From assembly GCA_030544235.1 (NCBI GenBank), contig CM060466.1, positions 23,083,575 through 23,147,574 of the forward strand: a stretch of 64,000 nt of DNA, written 5' to 3'. The notes below the pieces were generated by a model. That model was not told the DNA's origin, ran no database searches, and saw only the letters and a list, made by a program, of their open reading frames with translations. The position numbers were made by a program, and so were the translations under genes. Below, in pieces: positions 1-11,285 of this stretch. The stretch is from Lepturacanthus savala (Eukaryota; Chordata; Actinopteri; Scombriformes; Trichiuridae). The stretch's first letter is position 1. The number at the start of each line of letters is the position of its first letter.

Positions 1-1379
1 CATAGAATTCAATAAATGTTTCAACCTAAACCCTTGTTGTCTTTTGTAAATAGTATGTGGTCAGTAAATCACTGGGAGCTGTTCTACAATGTGCTGTTCT
101 ACAAACAAACATAATCACATTATTTATGTGATTATGTTTGTTTTAGTGATTTTTAACATCTGGAAATCTAGAAATATTGTTTACATAATCTGGTACAGAC
201 AAATCACGTAAACAAAAAAATAAATAAACTAACAAGTTATTATAACAGTTATTTTAAGACACTGCAAACCAAAATCAAAGCACTTGTAAGACTGATATCT
301 TCATTTTGTTTTTTAAGTATTATATTACAGAAAATAAGATTAAGAAATTATGGCTGCATTAAGTACAGAGCTGTAGCTGGGAGGTGATTATTGTTTGCGA
401 ATGTTCTCCTTATTGTTCTCCATTTCTTTTCCGTCAAAAAGTTCAGTGACAGTTCTCTGTAGTTGTTAGTTGTCTGCCAAGCAGCCACTCGGACACACTT
501 CTGTCATGATGTGAGATCATGTATGTCACATTGTGAGTGATGCTATTGTAATGTCCAGGGTGTCCAGACTGAGACACATCTGTAGATGTGGAATAGTGGA
601 ATCACATTGTAAACCACCTCCAGATTTGTTCATGTGTTTTTTGATGTTCAGACTTTTTAAAATCAAATCTGGATACAATCTGGATCTACCAAACATGAGA
701 CAGCCAGTCTGTACAGACTTGTTTTTTCTGTTTAGTGCTCAAATGCATGACAACTTATCCAGCGCTTACTTTTCTCACCGAGGCTCACTTATGTAAGCAA
801 ATCTTTGGAAAAACTTGTTAACAGCGATCTGAGATAAACTAAACTTCACTTATCTGCACAGCATTCATACAGACAACAGTATTATGCAAGGAAACTACAA
901 TATATTCACACCCTTGATTTCACACAGACTCAAATGAAAAAACAGTCCATTAGCGCAGATCAAACAAGTCCTCCGCCCTCAGCGCTGCCCCCAGGGATGT
1001 GGAACTGAAGGGGACACATTTTAGGGCGGAAAAGCTTGTCACATGACCAGGCACACTTCCTCCTCGAGGACTGTCAGATCTCAGCAGGCTGTTGTATTTT
1101 TTTCCCACAACAGGGAAGGGTTAGCCTTGCATAAGCAATCCTTAATGAGGAGCATTCTCTGGAGGCTGTTAAGTCAAAGTAATGCAACATGACATTTGTT
1201 GCACATACATGAGACCAGGAATGTTTTTGGCCTCAACTCTCCATCCAAAATAAATGTGCCCTCCTTTTTTTGGTCTCAAACTTACATGTCCAGGCATCTA
1301 CAGGCAAACTCATTTAAGTGCACAGGCTTTTTTCGTGGACACAAATGATACAGTAACCATGTGTTTCTTCATCCTCCAG
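1..1379 (+). other. grin2b: grin2b intron (3' part)
   Basis: Intronic sequence upstream of the M4-encoding exon of grin2b. It ends in a splice acceptor (CCTCCAG, ag at 1378-1379). I see no coding exon here: the small open frames have no recognisable protein and no splice context. It contains one strong hairpin, listed separately. The gene's earlier exons (amino-terminal domain, glutamate-binding lobes, M1-M3) must lie to the left of the window. Confidence 0.75.
103..143. repeat. Perfect 18-bp inverted repeat (hairpin)
   Basis: Bases 103-120 and 126-143 are exact reverse complements, separated by a 5-base loop (121-125). The stem is AT-rich. It lies deep in a grin2b intron. It may be the fused ends of a decayed small TIR transposon or a stand-alone palindrome; no target-site duplication was identified. 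Confidence 0.85.
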
Positions 1380-4300
1380 GTGACATGGAGGAGTTTGAGG
1401 CCCTATGGCTGACGGGCATCTGCCACAATGAAAAGAACGAGGTGATGAGCAGTCAGCTGGACGTGGACAACATGGCAGGGGTCTTCTACATGCTTGGGGC
1501 TGCCATGATTCTGTCATTCATCACCTTCATCTGTGAACATTTGTTCTACTGGCAGCTGCGCTTCTGTTTCATGGGCGTGTGCACCGGGAAGCCCGGGGCC
1601 ACCTTCTCCATTAGCAGAGTGAGTGTTCTTGTGTTTTATTTTATATATGACCTTTGTCTGCCTGACAGAACGATCAGAGGAGTGGTTGTTTTAGGACCAC
1701 TGGCTGTGGTTGAGGTGTATCGAGTCAGTCAGGAGATACGGTGACTCACCTAGCTCACCTTTTTATATCAGGCCGTAATTTAACAGCAAAACAAGATCCC
1801 AGAGCATCGAATATGAATTCTGCATTTTGGTAACACTGACACTCAGTGGAGAAGAAAATGACTTTAATATAAGAGTAATACCAAAATTTATTTAACCCCA
1901 TCAGTCCCATAGTGTGTTTGCAGTGTGCGTTGACCAGCTGGTGTCATATACAGCAGATTACTGCTCTACACTGCTAAGTATCTAAAAGATGCTATAACAA
2001 TATATGTCACGCTTGTCATGCAGAGATCATTATTTAGACATTGAAACCAAACCTGTAGCAACTGCTGGCTCTTCTGAAGATCAACAACATCTGTAGCCCA
2101 GTGGTTCTCAAATTTTTCACATCAAGGATCTTTAAACTTATTAAAACTAGACCATGGACCCCTTCTTAAAAAAATTGTGCTTTAAGATGTATAATAAAAG
2201 AACGTGTCAGAAACCCAAGGCCAAAATTATGGAGGACTGAAACTGCCACAATCAAAAAATAAATAAATACTGACTCTGCACATAAATAATTATACTAGTA
2301 AATGTCCATATTTATACAATTTCTCATTTATTTAATTAATAAAATACATTATTTATGTATTATACTCACATTTATTTGATTTTCCATTTCATTAATTGAT
2401 TTATTTATTATCTATTTATGTATTTGCTTACCCCTTACATTTCTGCCTCAATATATAGAAATGTAAAATACAATTTGAAATGAAATAAATTCATGTGCAA
2501 AGGGAAAAATACACAAATAAAAGGAAATAAATACTACTAAATTAAATAAACGTCTTGATTTTGGCAGTCCTCTACACAAATGGTATTTTATAATATAAAT
2601 AGTCACTTGATGTGTAATGTAATTACACATGTGTATTATAAATGTAATTTGCATAATGTTACCTATTAAGAAAATAGGAGGCCTTATTGCATGGATATTG
2701 CTTCAGTTATTATATGATTGAGAGGACACCGGTGTTTATGTGTCTGGTGTTCAGGCTAAAAGATTTTTTAATTGTAATGTCATTTGGTTCAGACCTACAT
2801 AAACTAACCTGGAATAACTTGAAAGACAAATCTTGCCTTGAGCACTTACGCTGTTTCTTTTGTCTATTGCCCTTATGCAGTGTGAAGCAGCAATCTCATT
2901 GTCTTTGAAGTCACGGTGTGACATGTGTTATGCAAAACACAAGCACAACCTTTTCCATGGTAGCTTGAAGATTTACTCAAAGCTCTAATGCGTTTGAGAC
3001 AGATTTTTCTTGTTTGTTGCATAACGACATTCAATTAAAGAGCATGCGCATATCAAGAATTGCATATGTTACTCAAGAGGAACTCTTTTTAAGCTTTTCA
3101 TGCCTGGTTTAACCCTCAAGTTATAAAACGAGAAAGAAAAAGATGTTAAACATAGTACAACTTTTATGAAACTGCAGTTCGCATACAATGCACAGAAAAT
3201 GTGAGATGGACAAGTGATGAGACTACAAAGGCCTAATGAAATACGAAAAGAGAAAAAGTGTTAGCAAGGGTGATAGTAAAAAAAAACAGGAGCACGACAA
3301 AGGCAGAATAGAAAAGAATAGACACAGTGGTGTGCCAGTAACCTCTGTTCTATTACTTTCACCGCAGCCGTAGTAGCTATTGATGTAGAGAGATAAAGAC
3401 AGACAATCCCATTGGAGCGGCTGCCGCTCACACAGCGCCGGAAACGGAGATAAAACAGACACAAAGAGAGAATAGAAGCATAAAAAGAAAAGAGGGTTGA
3501 CGAGTCTGATTCATGAATGTAGCTCAGCGATGGGGAAAGTGACAGACAGAAACTGTTTCTGACAAGTTGTCGCCTTTGAAGAATGTTGGCCGGTATGCTG
3601 GCTGGTGGGTAGCGTGTCCTCGACCTTTGCGATTTGGCTGTCGCCTCAACCACAGATTCCCTCCTGGCTCCATTTAAACACACGTGTTTGACTTCAGACG
3701 CATGGGCGCCCACCTCTTTGAATCCAGATTAATCCAAACAATCAAGATAAACACATACTTATATCTGTATCTCATAGAAAGACCAACATTTAAAAATGTA
3801 TTAATTTACTTTACAACTGTGAAGTGACACTAGTATAAACTGAATTTAAATGACACTGCTTAAAGCTACGACTGGTGGGTCCAACCCATGAGCTCACTGC
3901 ACCCCTTCCTTATCAGTCATGACTTTGATCAGCTCATTCCTTTCTTCGTTCTTAGTCTGAGGTGTTAGGCTGAGCAGCAGCCGTAAGTGTCCCTGCTGTT
4001 CCTCTGAGAAAAGTCATTTATGAACTCAGCCCCTATTACTGTTTAATAGAGTGTAAACAAGATGGTGGTCAGAGAGAACATGGCAATGCATTAACCTCTC
4101 TCTGCCTCTGTCTCTGTTGGCCTCTCTCTCCATCTCTGTCCGTCTTCCTGTCTGTTTTTGTGTCTGATGTCTGACTCTCTAACATCAAAACTCCTCCGGT
4201 TCTTAATACTACTATTGTCACACTTTTTTACTGTTTTTTCTTCACAATGGAGCCTCATACCTTACCGCTCTTCCACTTTCTTCCTACCGTGGCCTGTCTC

Positions 4301-6763
4301 ACTCTCTCTTTCTCTCTCTACCTCCCCATTCTTCTCCAAATTTCACATTCCAGGGAATCTGGAGCTGCATCCATGGGGTACAAATAGAGGAAAACAAGTC
4401 GACCATGGACTCACCCTCAGCCACCATGAAGAAGAACATGAACAACACCCACTCCAACATCCTGCGATTACTCCGAACCGCCAAGGACATGACTGCGGTT
4501 CCAGGCATTAACGGCTCTCCACACGCCGCACTGGAGTACAGCCACAGCGGCCGTGAGTCGGCTATCTATGATATCCAGGAGCATCGGCGCAGCCTGGTGG
4601 GCCACCCAGGAGACTGCAAGTCAACGCCGCCCTACATCCCAGAAGACAACATGTTCAGTGACTACATCAGCGAGGTGGAGAGGACTTTTGGCAACTTGCC
4701 CCTGAAGGACAGCAACCTGTACCAGGACCATTACCGGCACCACCACCCGGTCTCGGCTCTGGGTATGTCCGGCCCCCCCGCCTAATAGGCCGCGCAGTTT
4801 AGGCAGCACTAGCTCTTTGGATGGGGGCATGTTCGATTGCGACAGCTTAGGGGGAGGGGTAGCACCAATCTTCACCACCCAGCCACGCCCCTCCATGACT
4901 CACAGGAATACCAATAAATTTGACCTGATCGCTGGCCACACCCCTGCGGAACCCAACCAGGGTGGGTTCAAGGGAAGCAATGTGTACGGGAGGTTTTCTT
5001 TCAAAGGAGGCGCATCCAGCACGGGGCTCATCGGAGGTCATGACAGGTACCGAGGTGGGGGTGGGGCAGGCTCGGGGGGCGACGACGGGAACATCCGCTC
5101 CGACGTCTCGGATATCTCCACGCACACCGTCACCTACGGCAACCTGGAGGGCAACAACAAGCGGCGTAAGCAGTACAGGGACAGCCTGAAAAAGAGGCCC
5201 GCCTCAGCCAAGTGCAGACGGGAGCAGGACGAAATAGAGCTGAGAGGCCTCAGGAGGAGACCCCACCACCACACCGTCCACCATCACTTCCCGCACGGGC
5301 CCCTGGCACACCGCACGGTCTCACCTCCCCTGGAGCGGAAGCGAGGAGGGGGTAATTCTTCACCTTACTTATTCCGCAAAGACAAAGAGAACCTGAGGGA
5401 TTTTTATGCGGATCAGTTCCGCTCCAAGGAGGGCAAGGCCAAGTGGGAGCAGGAGGGTGGAAGTGGAGGAAGTGGTGTGGGCGGTGGTAGCGGTGGCGGT
5501 ATCTGTAAGAGTTTAGTACCTGTGGAAGACTTCCTCAAAGGTAAAGGCAAAAAGCCAGAGTCCAAAGGTGGCCACGGCTCAGTGCCGACAGGGCAGCAGG
5601 CCCACACCTGCTGGGAGAAAGCGGTTTCTGGGATAGGAGGGGGAGGCATAGCGGGAGGCGACTGGGAGTGTCGTAACAGCCACGGCGTGTGTCACCATGG
5701 CGGTGGTGCAGGAGGAGGCAGCACATGCTCAGCTAGCGGGATTGGGGGGAGCAGCAGCCGCCCCAACTCCGCTACCTGCAAACGCTGCGACTCCTGTAAG
5801 ATTCAGCCCAGCAACCTTTACAACATCAGCGAGGATAACAACATGGTGTTCGCCGAGGTGAAGAGTAGCGTAGGACCCAGCCAAACACAGACTCAGGCAC
5901 AGCGCAGGAAGCTGGGGCCAGGCGGGAGGGTGTTACGGAGGCAGCACTCGTACGACACGTTCGTGGACCTGCAGAGGGAGGGGGCAGGCCGAATGGGAGG
6001 GATTGGGGGCGGTGTCGGGGGCCAGTTTCCTCAGCCCCGCAGCGTGAGCTTGAAAGACAAAGACCGCTTCATGGAGGGCTCCAGCCCTTACGCTCACATG
6101 TTTGAGATGTATGAAAGGGAAGGTGAAAGGGAGTCTTCTATGTTTGGAGGCATAGGCGGGGACAGGGACAAGGGAGGCTCCTCCTTCAGTTTGTTCCGTG
6201 GAGGCGAGGGTGGGTTGCATCGGCGGTCAGTGGGGGAGCGAGACCTGAGGGACAGAGATAGAGCTATGATGGGAGGTGGGGGCTGTGGTGGTGGTGGTGG
6301 TGGTGGTGGTAGCAGAGGGGCCAGGACTTACTCCTTGTCTAAATCTCTCTACCCAGATAAGGTGAACCAGAACCCCTTCATCCCAACCTTCGGCGACGAC
6401 CAGTGTCTTTTACACGGTGCCAAACCGTACTTCATCAAAAAGCCACAGACGCAGCAACAGCAGCAGCAGCAGCAGCTACTCAACAACAACCGAGGAGGAG
6501 GGGACTTCCGAGGCTCCATGGGAGCAACTTCTTATTTGCCTGCATCGGCCACAGCTGGGGTGATGTCCAATGTGGCCCCCAGGTTCCCCAAAGAGCTATG
6601 TCTGGGCGGGGTGGGAGGGCCCATGGGGAACCACCACGGGGCCAGCAAGCTAATGCCTGGGGGCAGAGACACGTTAGGTTTGGGGCCGGGACAGAGACCC
6701 TTCAATGGTGCCAGCAATGGACACGTTTACGAAAAGCTCTCCAGCATCGAGTCAGACGTCTGA
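1380..6763 (+). CDS. grin2b: Glutamate ionotropic receptor NMDA subunit 2B (3' exons, partial)
   Basis: GluN2 subunits bind glutamate and form NMDA-receptor cation channels with GluN1 in the postsynaptic membrane. Two coding exons are seen: 1380-1618 (end of the ligand-binding S2 lobe and transmembrane segment M4, ending FSISR, donor GTGAGT) and 4354-6763 (starts GIWSCIHGV; cytoplasmic tail; TGA at 6761-6763). Phases match at the junction. The tail has GRIN2B rather than GRIN2A hallmarks: THSNILRLLRTAK, SDYISEVERTFGNL, RSDVSDISTHTVTYGN, the CaMKII-site context LRRQHSYDTF (about 5930-5965), the endocytic YEKL motif and the C-terminal PDZ ligand ESDV. Fish-specific low-complexity insertions are present: Gly runs (e.g. 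6277-6312) and poly-Gln (about 6446-6475). The frame changes inside the tail exon near the C7 run at 4773-4779: frame 1 stops at 4783 (TAA), while the homologous frame resumes with RPRSLGSTSS from about 4787. One extra C, real or an error, explains this. N-terminal exons lie outside the window. Duplicate identity (ba or bb) cannot be decided. Confidence 0.93.
1619..4353 (+). other. grin2b: Last grin2b intron
   Basis: Intron between the M4 exon and the C-terminal-tail exon, donor GTGAGT at 1619 and acceptor CATTCCAG ending at 4353. Phase 0 joins AGA (R) to GGA (G). It contains an hAT-like repeat at about 2099-2600. The open frames at 3261-3713 on the minus strand are low-complexity and unsupported. 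A pyrimidine-rich stretch occupies about 4100-4350 before the acceptor. Confidence 0.85.
2099..2600. mobile_element. hAT-like non-autonomous DNA element (copy A, decayed)
   Basis: It begins with CAGTGGTTCTCAAA, the typical terminal motif of hAT/Charlie-type elements. It is alignable by eye with a second copy at 24312-24971: both share ATGGAGGACTGAAA, a run of AAATAAATA units, and CAGTAAATG(C/T)CCATATTTAT (first base T in this copy). The right terminus is not recognisable here, so the 3' end is approximate. No transposase is encoded. The family name is an inference from the terminal motif only. Confidence 0.55.
4773..4779 (+). other. grin2b: Apparent +1 frameshift at a C7 homopolymer in grin2b
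   Basis: The reading frame that is homologous to GRIN2B upstream runs through GGC CCC CCC GCC into TAA at 4783. The homologous frame downstream is offset by +1 and is open from before 4781 to the normal stop. Removing one base of the seven-C run would rejoin the frames. A 25-base intron is too short to be real. A homopolymer sequencing error is the simplest explanation; a fixed frameshift would delete nearly the whole tail, including the CaMKII site and PDZ ligand. Confidence 0.85.
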
Positions 6764-9700
6764 GGGTGAAGGCAGAGGAAGAGAGAGGGAGGGAGGAGTG
6801 GGTGAAGAAAAGAGGGAGAACAGAGGAAAGAAAACATGAGGAGACACGATTGTTGTGTTTGGTTCTCACTCCACTAAATGGAAAGAATTTGGACAACGCA
6901 CAGAGGCCACTGCAGGCTAAGCTGTGGTGAAGTCCGGAGGGAGGCGAGTTTTTCAAAGAGAAGAGGGGATTCTGGTGCTGCTCCGACGCTCAGAGAAAGA
7001 TAGAAAGGGAGGGAGGAACGGATGGAGGGGGAAGTGAAATAAAATCTCCACTCTCTGCTCTCTTCACATGCTCATTGTCTTCCCCTCCCTACTGCAGTTC
7101 CTTAACACCAAAACAAACATTTTGTTTAGCAACGGTAATACAATCATGAATGAGAAATCAACGCTTCTGTTGAAGTAACAGGGTAAAACTAATAATAATT
7201 GTAATGATAATGTTAATAATATTATTGAATATTATTCCAGTGTTTAATGATGATTGTTTTGGATTGTTTTTCAATTTTATTTATTAAAATAGTTCATGTT
7301 ACATATTTGTATGATGTTAATTCCTTCTTAGCTTACCAATGTTACAGGAGACTGGTGGACCAGTTGTCAGTACGGATCTATTTTGGGTTCCTGTATTTTG
7401 GACTCTACTTTGTTATTAATTCTTCCTCCATGTTTGATTTTTTTTTTTTACTTTTCTTATTTTGGAGTGTTGTGAAGTGTATGTGAAAGGCATGACTTGA
7501 GTACATTATATGTACTTATAAAATTGCAAAGAAGGTCTTTTTTTCAGCTACAAAAAGCAACATCATCATATATTATACTGATTTGCCGTTTCCTCTTGTT
7601 TTTCTGCTCGGCAGTACCAAATGGATCTCGCATTTTGAGCTGGATGTGCCTTAAAGGATTAATACTGATTTTCTACACACAAGATCTCTTCTGTTGGTAG
7701 ACAGATCCACCTGCAAACGATTAGTTAATTGATTTCAACAAATTCACCTGAAAAAAAGTATGGATATGAACAGTGAATAGCAGAATGAGAGTGGTAGAGT
7801 TTCATGTTATTATTAGACTTGCAGGCATTTAAAATCCATTGAGATGTCAGATTTTCTTTTAAAAAGACAGTAACTGCTGCAATAGAGGAAACTTAAACAC
7901 AAATCCCACATAACAGAAGTAACCAATAGCAGGATTACAAGGGTTAAAACCACAGTGCCACGATAAATAAACATTCCTGTTTCCCCCAAAAGTCAGGTAT
8001 GACAGACCTGTACTGCTGTATATGAAGACTTATGAGTTCATTTCCTTCACATCATTTACTGAGAGGCTCTACAAGCCTTATCACTCCTCACCTCCTCAAA
8101 TCCCCACAACTCATTTTTGCATAAGAGATGACCCGGAAACCTACTATCCATTAAATACATGCAAATCACTTTTAATGTCCGCTTGTTGCTCCCATCGTGT
8201 TTCATTGGGTTTGACTCAATTGGCCGTGACAGTTTTGCAGTTTGGGATGGGGCCATAATAGTGTCTTGGAGTGAGACCACTGTCGCTGGGATGAGCAGCC
8301 TGGCACGTTAATTATGTCATGATTGCGGCTGTAAACCCTGCCTCTGCTGTATGAGATGCTCTAATTTAAGTGATTGAAGGAGCACAAGAGGACCGGGTGG
8401 TGAACATTTTATTCTGCCGGTGCAAAGGACCACAGCGAATTTATAATTTTAACAATTCTAGTTTGAAATTATAATCTCCTGATTTAGCCTTGCTATGAAC
8501 CAGAACTAATCTTTACTCACCTTTAAAGCATGTCATTTTTTCATTTATAGGGATAGTTGATAGTGGGGTTTGAATGAGGTTCTTATCCACAGTCCGTGTA
8601 TTACCTGCAGTAGATTTGTGTCAGCAGACAAGAGTACCAGCATGGAAACTAAGCCATGGACGAGGCCAGCAGCAAGACCCACCTAAAGAAATCAATAGTT
8701 TAATACACTGACAATGGATAAGTATCTCATGCATCTCCACTTCCAAAAAATGTTTCCACTGTTGAAACATGGTTTATAGTGCAAAAAGTGAAACCTGTAC
8801 CCACTACAACTATCGTGATAGCATCACCTTGAGATTTATAGAAATAATCATTTTGGGAAAATAGGCTTATCTGTTTTCTTATAGAGAACTAATATCCATA
8901 CCACTCTCATGTCTGCACCCAAAATATGAAGCTACAACTAGCAGCCTGTTAGCTTAGCATAGATGCAGAGAACAGGAGGAAACCGTAAAGATGGTTCAGT
9001 TAAACGTTAATGGGACCAGTAAATCCTACTAATTAATATGTTATTGATTTGTTAAAGGAACCTTGTTTAAAATTCAGTGCCATCTAGTGGTGAGGTTGAA
9101 GATTGCAACCAACTGAATACCTAATTCTAAGAACAAAAACACAAGTCTCATATATTGCAGCATACACCAATTAAAACATACTTATAATTATTTTTGTTCT
9201 ATTTCTGTCAATTCCATTTTGCTGGGTGACACTAGATCTTACACACATATGATTAGCGAAGGAATAAAACTGGTCACAAACAACTTCCCAAACTGGATTT
9301 TGATATTTTTCTCCTAATATTAGTCTTTTTATTTCACTATACTGAACAATTCCTTCATATTCATTGTACACACATTCGAGTGGTATCAATTTACCTACTG
9401 AGTTCCCTTAAAAATAAACCCAATAAGCATATTTCCCAAAATGTCAAGCTATTCTTTTAAAATAATGACCCGACATGATAAATCACAGCATCCTAAATTT
9501 TCCACCACATTGCTGAGACTGTAAGAATTTCACCAAAAAGCATGTAGAAGATAATTTTAGTATGTACTGTAACCTTGATTTCTCCCTTCACTGGACTTTA
9601 ATCTGTTTCACATGCTGAGAATTTGAAGAGAAGAACTTGCCCTCACGTTCAAGGACCTAGACATTTTGAGGATAAGGAGGAATGCAGTACACTGTGTCCT

Positions 9701-11285
9701 GAAAGCAGGTGGTACGTTTAGTGAAAAGTAAGTAACTCATAGTTATTTTAATCAAACGTTGCCCCAAAAATCCACATTGGAAACATAGGTCATCTCTACT
9801 CTAACATGTTATAAAAACAACAATTGTGTTTTAATTAACAGCCCAATCTATCATTTACCATTTATGAAAAATATCCATTTCTGCTTATTTATTGTCACTT
9901 AAATGTGACTTTTAATCATCTTGCCAAACCAAATTTGAATACCTAAGCACAATCTGACTGAATGGATCAACTATTTAGTTTCTTCCCCAGTCAAAGATTT
10001 AGAAGACTTTCCTTCTCTTGGTTGACAAGTCAGTATGTATGATACTAGGGGGGTCTCTAGCGTTTGTAAGGAGTTGCATGTATACTCTCAGTTCTTTTCT
10101 TTATTTCTGATTTTAGATCTTAACTTTTAGCCCAAAAGAAATGGGTGTTTTTTGGAATGATATTTGGAATTTTATCAATTTCATTGGTACTGATCCATGT
10201 AGTACTGTAGGTGTGTGCGTGTGTGTGTGTGTGCTTGTTTGTGCAAGAGAAGACACCAATCTAACAGTCTTATCTAATTTTAGTTATACTCAGATAAATA
10301 TGGCTAAATTGATGAAACATCTCACTAGGGTAGACGACACTTTTAGTGTTAATGTTATACAAAGATCAGTTTTCTTGATAGTTTGTGCAAATGCGTTTTT
10401 TTTAACAAGGTTGAGGTCTTGGTTACAACTCATTCATTGTCACTAAAGAAGCCTTTTTGATTTTGACTACTGTCTTTCCTTTATCTATTTGAATATCTCA
10501 GTACGTTTCATTATTTCTGTTATTGTATGTGCCTGAATACATATGCTTGATTACCTCTGTGTGTGCCCATATGGAAGAGAGACAGAGTGTGTGTGAGAGA
10601 TGTTTACTGTACATGTACTATAGAACTGTATGTAAATACTGAACCACACTCATGGACTTTTGATAAAAAAAACTGTACAAAACGGCAGAGAATAGGTCTA
10701 TTTGGGATAAAATCTTTGATTCGTAGGTCCCCTTGCAAAATTGTTTTGTAACGACTTCAGGCCAAGTCACGTGCAATCGTTTATTATTACACAGAAAAAT
10801 GTGCACATTTAATAAGTCGAGGTTTGTCAATGTGTTTTTATTTCCTTTTTCTTTTATTTGGTCAAAGACCAGTTAAAGAAATTGTTTTCTCAAAGGAAAA
10901 AAACAACAACTGTAAAGCACTATCACAAATTGGTACACAGCAAGCACAATAGATTATCTATTACATTTTTACCAGGTCATCTTTTGGCTAATCTTCTGTT
11001 TTTGTGTTTTACCAGAGAAGATTGAACCACTCCATCCCTGAGCTGTACAGATTGTGTAAAATGTACATAGGACAAAAATCTAGTTCACCCTGGCATTTTT
11101 TGTATGGAGAGAAATTACTTGTGTGAAGAGAGTATTTCGAATTTGATTGAATATTTAGTAATATTGAAAAATGAGATTACACACAGTCAATGTGAAAATA
11201 AGTGCTGAGAAATATTATTCTTCTGTCTCTTTGGAATAAAAGTGTTGAGTATTAATAAAAAACAAGAAATCTCATACTTGGTGCC
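6764..11285 (+). other. grin2b: Probable long grin2b 3'UTR with poly(A) signals
   Basis: About 4.5 kb of AT-rich sequence after the grin2b stop holds no recognisable coding exon. AATAAA hexamers at 11235-11240 and 11254-11259 are followed by T/GT-rich sequence and are the best candidate cleavage region. Mammalian GRIN2B has a very long 3'UTR, which makes this reading plausible. A TIR repeat with an inserted segment lies at about 8846-9462, so part of the stretch is transposon-derived. A short (TG)n run sits near 10209-10232. Shorter transcript ends are possible. Confidence 0.5.
8846..9462. mobile_element. Teleost-type TIR repeat with a second repeat inside
   Basis: The left end (CATTTTGGGAAAATAGGCTTA) and right end (AATAAGCATATTTCCCAAAATG) are imperfect inverted repeats. 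The left arm carries 'ACCACTCTCATGTCTG' and 'AGCAGCCTGTTAGCTTAGC', which recur in inverted form at about 33480-33845 and 55946-56105. Between roughly 9040 and 9410 is unrelated sequence beginning 'AAAGGAACCTTGTTTAAAA' with 'GCCATCTAGTGGTGAGGTT', probably a later insertion. I see no coding capacity. The family name is unknown to me. Confidence 0.5.

Noticed and set aside
3261..3713. 150-codon minus-strand open frame in the grin2b intron
   Set aside because: Low-complexity Ser/Leu-rich translation, no homology recognised and no splice context; it lies inside a well-defined intron.
4158..4511. Open frame across the grin2b acceptor
   Set aside because: It reads the exon in the wrong frame; the correct frame is fixed by GIWSCIHGV and the phase of the previous exon.
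4763..4788. A 25-base intron that would bypass the grin2b frameshift
   Set aside because: It starts GT and ends AG but is far too short for a spliceosomal intron.
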